Part shown: piece after piece, positions 20,822-32,180 of the stretch | Numbering within the stretch: the first letter of the stretch is position 1 | Layout of the letters: every line of letters starts with the position of its first letter | From: Brevundimonas vesicularis NBRC 12165 | GTDB lineage: Bacteria; Pseudomonadota; Alphaproteobacteria; Caulobacterales; Caulobacteraceae | Assembly (NCBI RefSeq): GCF_001592205.1 | Contig: NZ_BCWM01000013.1 | Location: 1 to 64,000 of the forward strand | DNA length: 64,000 nucleotides | Direction of reading: 5' to 3' | Notes under the pieces: generated by a model | Databases searched by the model: none | What the model was told of the DNA's origin: nothing | What the model saw: only the letters and a program-made list of their open reading frames with translations | Made by a program: the position numbers and the translations under genes

Positions 20822-20860
20822 TGACCGTTTGGGCGCATTGGTCGTGCGCCTGAACGGTCA
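20822..20860 (+). other. 16-bp hairpin between rnj and next gene
   Basis: An inverted repeat of 16 paired positions (20822-20837 with 20845-20860; 14 Watson-Crick and 2 G-U pairs) with a 7-nt loop TTGGTCG. It starts 9 bases after the rnj stop and ends 9 bases before the next ATG, next to its GGGA ribosome site. There is no U tract, so it does not look like a plain terminator. It could be an RNase processing or translation-control element. Confidence 0.7.
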
Positions 20861-20869
20861 GGGAAACGC

Positions 20870-21778
20870 ATGTCGAAAAAGCCTGCCCGTGCGCGCCGCC
20901 TGCTGGAGCGGATCCGGCACGCCCGTCATCCGCTGCGTGGGTGGCGGCGGTGGGCGGTGATTGCGGGGCAGGGGCTGGTCGGCTTCGTCGCCCTGTTCGC
21001 CGTGGTCAATCTGGTGCTCAGCCTGTCGACGTTCCGGGGCGAAGACCCCCTGGCGCGGACGGTTCACGAGCTGCGCGTTCTGTGGTTCAGCCCACCCGAC
21101 GGCCAGCCGATGTCGCCGACCGCCTTTCCGACCGTCTATGGTCGCGATCTGGGTTCGGCGCCCGACACCGCCGCCATCCATGCCTATCTGGAGCGCGAGG
21201 CGGAGGACGGCGTCTTTCTGCTCGACCACGTCATGGTCGATCGTATCCTGAAGCTGAACGGTCGGATCGATGCGCGCAGCGTGCCGTCGGGCGTCTATGT
21301 CGGCGCCCATGCCCTGGGACCGGACGGGATGCCGCTGGTGCCGGTGACCAAGTTCATGGCGCAGTATCTGCTGTTTCCGCGCCATGCCTACATTCTGGTC
21401 GTGCCGAAAAGCGGGCCGGCCATCGCCTTCTCCGCCAGCCAGAACGCCAAGTTCGGCATCGACATTCATCCCGAACGCCTATCGGCCGAGATCGCGCCGT
21501 TCGATCCGAACGCCTATGACTTTCCAAGCTCGGGCGAGGCGCTGCACGAGATGACCCGCATCACCAATGACCCGGCGCGCGTCGCGACGGCCGTCGAGAC
21601 GTTGAAGGGCGCCCAGGCTCGCCTGGCGCAGGAAGGTCTGACCTACGGCCTTCTGGCGCCCAACTCGAACACCGCCGTCGGCTGCGTGCTGCAAGGCGCC
21701 GGGGCGATCACGCAGCAGGAGCGCTCTTCGATCCTTCTGGCGCTACGGGCGCCGGGGTTCGGGGCGGAATGCGAATAG
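20870..21778 (+). CDS. Membrane-anchored protein of unknown function
   Basis: 302 aa, not recognised. A strongly basic N-terminus (1-27, many Arg/Lys) precedes one membrane helix (about 29-50, IAGQGLVGFVALFAVVNLVL). The remaining 250 residues should therefore be periplasmic. That part has no motif I can name and only two cysteines, at about 282 and 301. Start ATG is preceded by GGGAAACGC directly after a long hairpin. It lies between rnj and a DUF3088 gene on the same strand. Codon use is like that of the neighbours. Confidence 0.85.
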   Translation: MSKKPARARRLLERIRHARHPLRGWRRWAVIAGQGLVGFVALFAVVNLVLSLSTFRGEDPLARTVHELRVLWFSPPDGQPMSPTAFPTVYGRDLGSAPDTAAIHAYLEREAEDGVFLLDHVMVDRILKLNGRIDARSVPSGVYVGAHALGPDGMPLVPVTKFMAQYLLFPRHAYILVVPKSGPAIAFSASQNAKFGIDIHPERLSAEIAPFDPNAYDFPSSGEALHEMTRITNDPARVATAVETLKGAQARLAQEGLTYGLLAPNSNTAVGCVLQGAGAITQQERSSILLALRAPGFGAECE

Positions 21779-21818
21779 CGGTCGCGCCGACGGCCTCAAC
21801 TCGGATATATCCACGCCG

Positions 21819-22157
21819 ATGACCGAGCGACTCTTCCTGTTGAACCCCGACTGGCACGACGATCAGGGCGGTCCGTGGTTCTGCCCGCCTGGCGCCTATA
21901 TCGAGGGTGTCCTGGCCTTCTATCCTCAGCTTCGCGACGCGCTGGACGTCGTCTATCTGGACCATCCGCGCCCACGCCAACCGGTCATCGAACAGGTCGG
22001 CGAGGCGCATCAAAGCTGCCCCATCCTGATCCTGGACGGCGAGCTGGATTGGCCCGAGGCCGAGGTCAGCGAAACGACCGGCCGGCGGTTTCTTCAGGAT
22101 CACGCCATCGCTCCCTATCTGGCGGCCCGCTACGGCGTCGGCCGGCCCCATCCCTAG
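21819..22157 (+). CDS. DUF3088 family protein
   Basis: 112 aa. The N-terminus TERLFLLNPDWHD, the segment PWFCPPGAYIEGVLAFYP and the block LDVVYLDHPRPRQPVIEQVG followed by SCPILIL are what I recall of the DUF3088 family, which resembles a thioredoxin/glutathione transferase fold but lacks a known role. A single Cys at about 23 (FCPPGA) and another at 67 are conserved in the family pattern. It has no signal peptide, so it should be cytoplasmic. Confidence 0.8.
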   Translation: MTERLFLLNPDWHDDQGGPWFCPPGAYIEGVLAFYPQLRDALDVVYLDHPRPRQPVIEQVGEAHQSCPILILDGELDWPEAEVSETTGRRFLQDHAIAPYLAARYGVGRPHP

Positions 22158-22166
22158 AGGTCAGTC

Positions 22167-22433
22167 ATGCCCATCGGCGTCTTCACCATGGTCGGCATCT
22201 ACATCATCGCCTGGTGGACAGTGCTGTTCGCCGTGCTGCCGCTGGGCACGGCCAGCGAGACGCACGAGCCGCCGACCGACGGCTCACAATGGGGCGCGCC
22301 CAAGACGCCCAATCTGAAGAAGAAGTTCCTGACGACCACCTGGGTCTCAGCCTTGGTCTGGGTGTTCGTGATGGTGCTGATCTTCACGGGCTGGCTGCCC
22401 CTGCCGAACTTCGCCAGCGGCCCCGCTGTCTAA
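22167..22433 (+). CDS. DUF1467 family membrane protein
   Basis: 88 aa with two membrane helices (about 4-26 and 57-77) joined by a polar loop containing GAPKTPNLKKKF. Short two-helix proteins with a similar WWTVLFAVLPLG start occur upstream of proS in many alphaproteobacteria and are labelled DUF1467; no function is known. Starts 10 bases after the DUF3088 gene. Confidence 0.85.
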   Translation: MPIGVFTMVGIYIIAWWTVLFAVLPLGTASETHEPPTDGSQWGAPKTPNLKKKFLTTTWVSALVWVFVMVLIFTGWLPLPNFASGPAV

Positions 22434-22510
22434 ACGACGCATCGGCCTAGCTTTCGCCCCGTCCGAGCGGCTAAAGCCTTGTTCCGTCTCTACGCCTAGG
22501 ATTCCCGACC

Positions 22511-23827
22511 ATGCGCCTGTCGCGCTTTTTCCTGCCCACGCTGAAGGAAGCTCCTTCGGACGCCCAGATCGTCTCGCACCAGCTGATGCTGCGCGCCGGC
22601 ATGATCAAGCAGGAGGCCGCCGGCATCTACGCCTGGCTGCCGCTCGGTCTGAAGGTGCTGCGCAAGATCGAGCAGATCGTGCGCGAGGAACAGATGAGGG
22701 CCGGGGCCGTCGAACTGCTGATGCCGACGCTGCAACTGGCCGACCTGTGGCGCGAGAGCGGCCGCTATGACGCCTACGGCCCCGAGATGCTCCGCATCAC
22801 CGACCGGCATGAGCGCGAGCTGCTGTACGGACCGACCAACGAGGAGATGATCACCGACATCTTCCGGGCTTATGTGAAGTCCTACAAGTCGCTGCCGCTG
22901 AACCTGTTTCACATCCAGTGGAAGTTCCGCGACGAGCGCCGTCCGCGCTTTGGCGTGATGCGCGGCCGCGAGTTCCTGATGAAGGACGCCTATTCCTTCG
23001 ACGTGGACGAGGCCGCGGCCCGCGTCGCCTACAACCGCATGTTCGTCGCCTATCTGAACACCTTCGCCCGCATGGGCCTGAAGGCCGTGCCGATGCGCGC
23101 CGACACCGGCCCCATCGGCGGCGATCTGAGCCACGAGTTCATCGTCCTGGCCGAAACCGGCGAAAGCGAGGTCTTCTGCGACCGCAAGCTGGTCGAGATG
23201 CCCGCGCCTGGCGACGATTTCAGCGCGGAGGCCGTCCAGGCCGTGTTCGACGAACGCACCGCCCTCTACGCCGCCACCGAAGAGATGCACGATCCGGCGC
23301 AGTTCGAGGCCAAGACCGCCGAGGGCGACCGCCTGTCGGCGCGCGGGATCGAGGTCGGCCACATCTTCTACTTCGGGACCAAATACTCCGCCCCGATGAA
23401 GGCCAAGGTCGCCGGTCCGGACGGTCAGGACGCCGAGGTCCACATGGGCAGCTATGGCGTCGGCGTGTCGCGCCTGCTGGGCGCCATCATCGAGGCCAGC
23501 CACGACGCCGGCGGCATCATCTGGCCCGACGCGGTCGCGCCTTTCGACGTGGTCGTGATCAATCTGCGCGCCAATGACGAGGCCGTCTCGGCCGCCTGCG
23601 AAGACGCGGTGGCCCAGCTTGAAAAGCTCGGCAAGGACGTCCTCTACGACGACACCGACGAACGTCCCGGCGGCAAGTTCGCCACCGCTGACCTGATCGG
23701 CGTGCCGTGGCAGCTGACCATCGGTCCCAAGGGACTGTCGGACGGCGTGGTCGAGCTGAAACGCCGCGCCACCGGCGAGAAGGTCTCCGTGCCGCTCGCC
23801 GAAGCTATTGAAAGGCTGACCGCTTGA
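22511..23827 (+). CDS. proS: Prolyl-tRNA synthetase
   Basis: Class II synthetase charging tRNA-Pro. It is 438 aa, the short alphaproteobacterial (mitochondrial-like) form; the roughly 180-aa editing insertion found in E. coli ProS is absent. Motif 2 ([20 protein letters not shown]) and motif 3 ([12 protein letters not shown]) are intact, and the anticodon-binding domain occupies about residues 345-438. Removal of mischarged Ala must rely on a free-standing deacylase elsewhere. The stop overlaps the TTG start of the Lol permease gene by 4 bases. Confidence 0.97.
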   Translation: MRLSRFFLPTLKEAPSDAQIVSHQLMLRAGMIKQEAAGIYAWLPLGLKVLRKIEQIVREEQMRAGAVELLMPTLQLADLWRESGRYDAYGPEMLRITDRHERELLYGPTNEEMITDIFRAYVKSYKSLPLNLFHIQWKFRDERRPRFGVMRGREFLMKDAYSFDVDEAAARVAYNRMFVAYLNTFARMGLKAVPMRADTGPIGGDLSHEFIVLAETGESEVFCDRKLVEMPAPGDDFSAEAVQAVFDERTALYAATEEMHDPAQFEAKTAEGDRLSARGIEVGHIFYFGTKYSAPMKAKVAGPDGQDAEVHMGSYGVGVSRLLGAIIEASHDAGGIIWPDAVAPFDVVVINLRANDEAVSAACEDAVAQLEKLGKDVLYDDTDERPGGKFATADLIGVPWQLTIGPKGLSDGVVELKRRATGEKVSVPLAEAIERLTA

Positions 23828-25110
23828 GCCTGCCGTCTCGTCCGTCCGGCGCCTTCTCCTCGTGGGAGATCGGCCTGGCCCTGCGCTACCTGCGCGCCAA
23901 GCGCAAGGAAGGCGGCGTCGCCACCATCGCCGTCATCAGCTTCATCGGCATCATGCTGGCCGTGGCCGTCCTGATTAGCGTGATGAGCATCATGTCCGGC
24001 TTCCGCAGCGAACTGCTGGGCCGCATGCTGGCGTTCAACGGTCATATGTATGTGCAGGGGCAGGTCCTGACCTCGCCCGATCGCGAAGCCGCGCTAAAGC
24101 GCATTCAGGCCGTGCCGGGCGTGGCCAGCGCCAGCCCGCTGAACGAGGCGCAAAGCCTGATCCGCGTCGGCAGCTATACGACTGGCGCCATCGCCAAGGG
24201 CATCCGCCCTGAGGATCTGGCCAAGACCCAGTATGTCTTCGACAGCTTAAGCCCGCAGGAGCGCGCCAGCTTCGGCAAGGGGCCCTATGGCGGCGACCGC
24301 ATTCTGGTCGGCGCGGCCCTGGCCAACTCCATGGGCCTGCGCGTCGGCGATCCGGTGACCCTGTATTCGCCGACCGGGGCCGACAGCGCTTTCGGCAACC
24401 TCGGCGGACTTGAGAAGACCTACTTCGTCGGCGGCCTGTTCCGCTCGGGCGCCGCCGATTACGACCGCGCATTCATCTTCATGCCTCTGGAGCAGCAGCA
24501 GCTCTTCTTCGGCAAGGAAGGGGTCTGGGACGCGATCGAAATCAAGGTCGACGATCCCGATCAGGTCGGCGCCCTGACCGCCGCCATCCGCGACGCGGCC
24601 GGTCCCGGCTCGGTCGTTAGCGACTGGCGCGAGCGCCTCGCCGCCTTCTACGGCGCGCTGAAGGTCGAACGCGTGGCCATGAGCATCATCCTGGGCCTCG
24701 TCGTCGCCATCGCCGCCATGAACATCATCTCCGGCATCGTCATGCTGGTGAAGAACAAGGGCCGCGACATCGCCATCCTGCGCACCATCGGCGCCAGCCC
24801 CTCGGCGATCCTGCGCGTCTTCTTCATGGCCGGCGCCATGATCGGGGTCGCGGGCACGATCGCGGGGCTGATCCTGGGTCTGCTGTTCTGCTGGAACATC
24901 GGCTCGATCCAGCATTTCCTGGAGTTCGTGCTGCAGACCAAGCTGTTCGATTCCGACGTCTATATGCTGGACGCCATCCCGGCCCTGGTCGATCCGGTGG
25001 ACGTGACTTGGGTGGCCTTCTGGTCCCTGTTGATGAGCTGTATCGCCAGCCTGCCGCCGTCCTGGAACGCGTCTCGCATCGATCCCGTGGAGGCGCTGCG
25101 CTATGAGTAA
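23824..25110 (+). CDS. lolC: LolC/LolE-family lipoprotein export permease
   Basis: Permease of the LolCDE-type ABC exporter that releases lipoproteins from the inner membrane to LolA. It is 428 aa, with one membrane helix at about 35-60, a large periplasmic MacB-like domain (about 65-280) and three helices toward the C-terminus. Only one permease gene adjoins lolD, so a homodimer is likely; this is common in alphaproteobacteria, and the naming as C or E is arbitrary. Start is TTG in a TTGA overlap with proS, supported by good similarity immediately after it ([17 protein letters not shown]). Confidence 0.95.
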   Translation: MSLPSRPSGAFSSWEIGLALRYLRAKRKEGGVATIAVISFIGIMLAVAVLISVMSIMSGFRSELLGRMLAFNGHMYVQGQVLTSPDREAALKRIQAVPGVASASPLNEAQSLIRVGSYTTGAIAKGIRPEDLAKTQYVFDSLSPQERASFGKGPYGGDRILVGAALANSMGLRVGDPVTLYSPTGADSAFGNLGGLEKTYFVGGLFRSGAADYDRAFIFMPLEQQQLFFGKEGVWDAIEIKVDDPDQVGALTAAIRDAAGPGSVVSDWRERLAAFYGALKVERVAMSIILGLVVAIAAMNIISGIVMLVKNKGRDIAILRTIGASPSAILRVFFMAGAMIGVAGTIAGLILGLLFCWNIGSIQHFLEFVLQTKLFDSDVYMLDAIPALVDPVDVTWVAFWSLLMSCIASLPPSWNASRIDPVEALRYE

Positions 25111-25807
25111 GGCTCCCATCCTTTCGGTGCGCGGCCTGACCCGCACCTATGACACCGCCCAGGGCGGCCTGACCGTGCTGAAGGGCGTCGATCTGGACGT
25201 CTATCCCGGCGAACTGGTCGGACTGATCGGACCGTCGGGCTCGGGCAAGTCGTCGCTGCTGCACGCCGCCGGATTGTTAGAGAAACCCACCAGCGGCACG
25301 GTCGCCATCGACAGCGAACAGGTCGGTGATCTGGACGAGCGCGCCCGCACGCGACTGCGCCTGGGCCGGATCGGCTTCGTCTATCAGTTCCACCACCTGC
25401 TGCCCGAGTTCGACGCACGCGACAATGTCGCCCTGCCAATGCGGATCGCCGGGGTGGCCCAGGACGAGGCGCGCAAACGCGCCGAGGTCACACTGACGGC
25501 CCTGGGGCTAGGCGAACGTCTGACGCACCAGCCGGCGCAACTGTCTGGCGGTGAACAGCAGCGCGTCGCGATCGGCCGCGCGCTGGCCAACGGCCCACGC
25601 CTGCTGCTCGCCGACGAGCCGACCGGCAATCTGGATCCGACCACCAGCCAGTCGGTGTTCGAATCCCTGCGCGACCTGGCCAAGACCACGGGCGTCGCCG
25701 CCCTGATCGCCACCCACAATATGGAGTTGGCCGGCCATATGGACCGCGTCTTCGCCCTGAAAGACGGTCATCTGGAACAGCGCGAGGCCCAGAGCCACGC
25801 CTACTGA
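25103..25807 (+). CDS. lolD: Lipoprotein-releasing ABC ATPase LolD
   Basis: ATPase of the Lol exporter, 234 aa. Walker A is GPSGSGKSS (about 43-51), the Q-loop lies in YQFHHLLPEF, the signature is LSGGEQQRVAIGRAL and Walker B is LLLADEPTGNLD. It overlaps the permease gene by 8 bases and is the last gene of the plus-strand run. msrA follows on the opposite strand, with stops 14 bases apart. Confidence 0.97.
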   Translation: MSKAPILSVRGLTRTYDTAQGGLTVLKGVDLDVYPGELVGLIGPSGSGKSSLLHAAGLLEKPTSGTVAIDSEQVGDLDERARTRLRLGRIGFVYQFHHLLPEFDARDNVALPMRIAGVAQDEARKRAEVTLTALGLGERLTHQPAQLSGGEQQRVAIGRALANGPRLLLADEPTGNLDPTTSQSVFESLRDLAKTTGVAALIATHNMELAGHMDRVFALKDGHLEQREAQSHAY

Positions 25808-25821
25808 GCCACGCCTATCGC

Positions 25822-26445
25822 TCAGCTGACGGCGGCGTTGCCCCAGATCGCTCGCAGACGTTCGGGGCGGCGGCACCCGATTCGGTAAGCCTGATAGCTG
25901 GCGGCGTGGCGCTTGGCGTAGTTCTGATGCTCCTCGCCCGCTGGCCAGAACCGCTGGGCGCCGACGACTGGCGTCGTGAAGCTCTTTCTCAGCACCCGCA
26001 TCGCCGCATCGCGCGAGGCGACGGCGTCCGCGCGTTGGGCCGCTGTCGCAAAGACGGCGGATCGATAGGACGGCCCCTGGTCGCAGAACTGCCCGTTAGG
26101 ATCGGTCGGGTCGATGGTGCGCCAATAGCGATCGACCAGGGTGCGATAGCTGACCACACGCGGATCGAAGGTCACCTGCACCGCCTCCATATGGCCGGTG
26201 CCGCCGCGCACCACCTGCTCATAGGTCGGGTTTGCGGTATGGCCGCCGACGAAGCCCGATACGGCCGAGCGCACCCCCTGCACGTCGTCGAATGCTTTTT
26301 CTTCCGACCAGAAGCAGCCGCCGGCGAAGATCGCGGTCTGAAACGCCGTCTGCGCCTCGGCCCGACGGGCCAGGGGCGCGCCGATCGCCAGCGTAGCGAC
26401 GGTCAAGGATGCAACGGCGGCGAGGGCGGTCGTGCGAAGGGACAT
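25822..26445 (-). CDS. msrA: Exported methionine sulfoxide reductase A
   Basis: Reduces methionine S-sulfoxide in proteins. The catalytic motif GCFW is at residues 43-46 (C44). Later cysteines at NGQFC and RIGC are candidates for resolving residues. Residues 1-31 form a signal peptide (basic start, hydrophobic stretch, AEA cleavage-like site), so the enzyme should act in the periplasm. The start at 26445 was chosen over an in-frame upstream ATG at 26487 because AGGAG lies about 9 bases before it and because it begins the signal peptide correctly. 207 aa. Divergent from the SOS-controlled peptide gene. Confidence 0.93.
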   Translation of the reverse strand: MSLRTTALAAVASLTVATLAIGAPLARRAEAQTAFQTAIFAGGCFWSEEKAFDDVQGVRSAVSGFVGGHTANPTYEQVVRGGTGHMEAVQVTFDPRVVSYRTLVDRYWRTIDPTDPNGQFCDQGPSYRSAVFATAAQRADAVASRDAAMRVLRKSFTTPVVGAQRFWPAGEEHQNYAKRHAASYQAYRIGCRRPERLRAIWGNAAVS

Positions 26446-26507
26446 GGTCTCATCTCCTGTTGCAATGACTACGACGGCGACGCGCAAACGGTTTCACCGA
26501 GAACGAC

Positions 26508-26536
26508 TTGACCGGAACAAAACGCCAACATAGAAC
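26508..26536 (+). promoter_or_regulatory. SOS-regulated promoter of the SidA-like gene
   Basis: A -35 TTGACC (26508-26513), a 17-bp spacer and a -10 TAGAAC (26531-26536). The -10 shares its GAAC with the first half of the LexA operator, so bound LexA would block RNA polymerase. The start codon is 38 bases downstream of the -10. Confidence 0.7.
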
Positions 26537-26547
26537 ATTAGCAGAAC
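26533..26547 (+). promoter_or_regulatory. LexA operator (SOS box), GAAC-N7-GAAC
   Basis: GAACATTAGCAGAAC is a perfect direct repeat of the alphaproteobacterial SOS type (GTTC-N7-GTTC on the other strand). Its complement GTTCTGCTAATGTTC is close to the lexA operator GTTCTGTAAGTGTTC at 52840-52854: 12 of 15 positions are the same. It ends 26 bases before the peptide start codon. Confidence 0.9.
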
Positions 26548-26573
26548 ATATCGGATGTCTCGGAGCCAAGGTC

Positions 26574-26666
26574 ATGCCGCGTTTGATGAGGGATATGCTG
26601 TCGCTGGCGTCGTGCGGCGGTTTCGTCTGGATGGTCTGGACCGTGGCGATCAGCGTCACCGCCTGA
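26574..26666 (+). CDS. sidA: SidA-like SOS-induced division inhibitor (30 aa)
   Basis: A 30-residue peptide. The short basic N-terminus (MPRLMRDML) is followed by one membrane helix of about 19 residues that includes CGGFVWMVWTVAISV, so the N-terminus should be cytoplasmic. GGAG lies 8 bases before the ATG, and a perfect LexA operator with an overlapping promoter lies directly upstream. In Caulobacter crescentus, SidA is a 29-aa, single-helix, LexA-repressed inhibitor of division acting on FtsW. Size, topology and control match, but I assign the name from these features and not from an alignment. The reading frame is below usual gene-calling limits. It lies 164 bases upstream of dnaE on the same strand. 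Confidence 0.72.
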   Translation: MPRLMRDMLSLASCGGFVWMVWTVAISVTA

Positions 26667-26830
26667 GATCAGACGAATTAGACACTTTAGACGGTGTTTT
26701 TTCGAGGACCGTCTGAAGCCAGCGATCCACAGCCGATCCGTGGGGTGACCGGTTTGCAATGGCCGCGCGCCGCCCGATATGAGACTCAGGGTAGAGTAGG
26801 GCTCTTCAGCGGGCCAGGGTCGAAGAAGGT
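26667..26830 (+). promoter_or_regulatory. dnaE leader region with repeats
   Basis: The 164-base gap before dnaE. AGAC occurs three times at an exact 9-base spacing (26671, 26680, 26689). The third copy is part of a 7-bp inverted repeat (AGACGGT 26689-26695, ACCGTCT 26708-26714). CGATCCACA at 26723-26731 matches the DnaA box TTATCCACA at 7 of 9 positions, and CGATCC recurs at 26734-26739. No clear terminator separates sidA from dnaE. Regulatory meaning is unproven. Confidence 0.3.
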
Positions 26831-30295
<3,465 letters not shown>

Positions 30296-30382
30296 GCCCT
30301 CTCGGATATGGTCAAGCTTTTGATTTTTCGGAACCTCACGGACGCGTGATGGGTTTGGTCAGTCCATAGGGAGACTGTTCCA

Positions 30383-30979
30383 ATGAAATATCTCGCCATC
30401 GCCAGCGTCGCCTCGCTGGCCCTTCTCGCCGCCTGCAACCAGGGTGGCGACAGCGCCGCCCAGAACACCGGCGAGGCGGTCAACGCCACCCAGGACGCCA
30501 CGTCCGGCGTCGTGGGCCAGACCTCGGCCATGACCATGGGCGCCAACACCGTCGACGGTTTCGTCACCGGCTTAGGCACCGGCAACATGTATGAGTTGGA
30601 AGCCGCCAAGATCGCCGCCGCCAAGTCCAAGAATGCGGACGTGAAGGCCCTGGCCGCCATGATCACCAAGGATCACACCGCCGCCGGCGAGAAGCTGGCC
30701 GCCGCTCAGGCGACCGCCGCGCCCAACGTCGCCATCCCCACGACGTTGGACGAACGCCGCAAGGGCCTGATCGACAATCTGAACGCCGCCACGCCGGACG
30801 ACTTCGACAAGGTCTATCTGGACCAACAAGTCGCCGCCCACAACGAGACGCTGACGCTGCTGAACGGCTTTGCCGACAACACCGAAGCGCCCGCCCTGGC
30901 CACCCTCGCGCGCGAGCTGGTGACGCCCGTCACTGCACACCGCGACCGCGCCCGGACCCTGCTGGACGCGATGAAGTAA
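30383..30979 (+). CDS. DUF4142 family lipoprotein
   Basis: 198 aa. A signal peptide with lipobox LLAAC (Cys at 18) predicts a lipid-anchored periplasmic protein. After a Gly/Ser/Thr linker, the domain at about 55-195 is all-helical and matches the DUF4142 (ferritin-like) pattern: NMYELEAAKIAAAKSKNADVK, which I read as the first helix pair, then MITKDHTAAGEKL and AHNETLTLLN. No enzymatic role is known. A strong terminator follows at 31003, so it is probably monocistronic. Confidence 0.88.
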   Translation: MKYLAIASVASLALLAACNQGGDSAAQNTGEAVNATQDATSGVVGQTSAMTMGANTVDGFVTGLGTGNMYELEAAKIAAAKSKNADVKALAAMITKDHTAAGEKLAAAQATAAPNVAIPTTLDERRKGLIDNLNAATPDDFDKVYLDQQVAAHNETLTLLNGFADNTEAPALATLARELVTPVTAHRDRARTLLDAMK

Positions 30980-31002
30980 ACGCAGCCGTCGCGTTGCTGA
31001 CC

Positions 31003-31031
31003 AAAGGCGGTCCCGAAAGGGTCCGCCTTTT
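31003..31031 (+). terminator. Rho-independent terminator after DUF4142 gene
   Basis: Stem AAAGGCGG paired with CCGCCTTT (31003-31010 and 31023-31030), a T-T mismatch, then CCC-GAAA-GGG, ending in a T run. It lies 23 bases after the DUF4142 stop and isolates that gene from rpsB. Confidence 0.9.
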
Positions 31032-31205
31032 CGCATTTGCAGGGCTGCGCTTGCTATTGCGGCCCATCCGGCCTACATGGCCCCCGCATTTCGCAACGCG
31101 GGAGAGGCGCGCTTCGGGGAGACATCTCGATCCGCACCATTCCGAGGGTCTTTCAGACCTTTAATCCCCCGCGCCACGTTTGATCGGAAAAAGGACTGAA
31201 CGATC
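31032..31205 (+). promoter_or_regulatory. rpsB promoter and leader region
   Basis: 174 bases between the terminator and rpsB. TTGCTA, a 17-bp spacer and TACATG near 31052-31080 could be a promoter, but the match is modest. A short hairpin (GGTCT-TTC-AGACC, 31147-31159) followed by TTTAAT lies in the leader. AAGGA occurs about 10 bases before the rpsB ATG. Whether the leader binds S2, as in E. coli, cannot be seen. Confidence 0.35.
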
Positions 31206-32069
31206 ATGGCTCTGCCTGAATTCTCGATGCGCACCCTGCTTGAAGCCGGCGCCCACTTCGGCCACCAGACGCACCGCTGGAACCCGAAGATGGACCGCTA
31301 CATCTTCGGCTCGCGCTCGAACATCCACATCATCGACCTGTCGCAGACGATGCCGCTGTTCCACCAGGCTCTGGTGGCCGTGCGCGAAGTCGCCGCCAAG
31401 GGCGGTCGCGTTCTGTTCGTCGGCACCAAGCGCCAAGCCGCAGAGCCGGTCGCCGAAGCCGCCAAGCGCTGCGCCCAGTACTACATGAACAACCGTTGGC
31501 TCGGCGGCACGCTGACCAACTGGCGCACCGTGTCGGGCTCGATCGCTCGTCTGCGTGAGCTGGAAGGCATTCTGGAAAACGGCGGCGAAGGCCGCGTCAA
31601 GAAAGAGCTGCTGAACCTGCAGCGCGAGAAGGACAAGCTCGAGCTGTCGCTGGGCGGCATCAAGGACATGGGTTCGATCCCGGACATCATGTTCGTGATC
31701 GACACCAACAAGGAAGCGATCGCGATCCAGGAAGCCCGCAAGCTGAACATCCCGATCATCGCCATCCTGGACACCAACTCGGACCCGGACGGCATCACCT
31801 ATCCGGTCCCCGGCAACGACGACGCCGCCCGCGCCATCCAGACCTACTGCGACCTGATCGCCGACGCCGTCCTGGACGGTCTGGCTGCTGGCGCTTCGGC
31901 CTCGGGCATCGACCTGGGCGCTTCGGAAGCTCCGGTCGAGCCGATGCTGCGTGAAGCCTCGGCCCCCAAGGCTGAAGCCGAAGCCGCGCCGGCCGGCACG
32001 GAAGGCGCCGCCGCCGAACTGGAAGCCGCTGCTGAACCGGCTGCCGAAACCGAGAAGGCCGAGGGCTGA
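31206..32069 (+). CDS. rpsB: 30S ribosomal protein S2
   Basis: Ribosomal protein S2, 287 aa. The core (1-245) begins with the typical [20 protein letters not shown] region and includes [12 protein letters not shown]. The C-terminal 45 residues are an Ala/Glu-rich extension (repeats of EA, PA, AE) beyond the E. coli length of 241. The first gene of the rpsB-tsf pair, 111 bases apart. Confidence 0.98.
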   Translation: MALPEFSMRTLLEAGAHFGHQTHRWNPKMDRYIFGSRSNIHIIDLSQTMPLFHQALVAVREVAAKGGRVLFVGTKRQAAEPVAEAAKRCAQYYMNNRWLGGTLTNWRTVSGSIARLRELEGILENGGEGRVKKELLNLQREKDKLELSLGGIKDMGSIPDIMFVIDTNKEAIAIQEARKLNIPIIAILDTNSDPDGITYPVPGNDDAARAIQTYCDLIADAVLDGLAAGASASGIDLGASEAPVEPMLREASAPKAEAEAAPAGTEGAAAELEAAAEPAAETEKAEG

Positions 32070-32121
32070 TCGCCCGCCGGGCGGCGTTCGCGTTCTTGAG
32101 CGCCGCCTGACGAACTGACAC

Positions 32122-32148
32122 ACGGCCGGGCTAAATCAGTCCGGCCGT
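32122..32148 (+). other. Hairpin in the rpsB-tsf gap
   Basis: An 8-bp perfect stem (ACGGCCGG 32122-32129, CCGGCCGT 32141-32148) with an 11-nt loop, followed by only two Ts. It could act as a weak terminator tuning the S2 to EF-Ts ratio, or as a processing site. No unpaired U run is present, so full termination is unlikely. Confidence 0.45.
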
Positions 32149-32180
32149 TCCCACATACGAAATCCCCCAAGGAGAAGAAC

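Noticed and set aside
26501..26518. A second possible SOS box upstream of the SidA-like gene (GAAC...GAAC)
   Set aside because: The half-sites are 10 bases apart, not 7, so it does not fit the operator.
26689..26714. Terminator between the SidA-like gene and dnaE
   Set aside because: The 7-bp inverted repeat has its T run in the loop and none after the stem, so it is not an intrinsic terminator.
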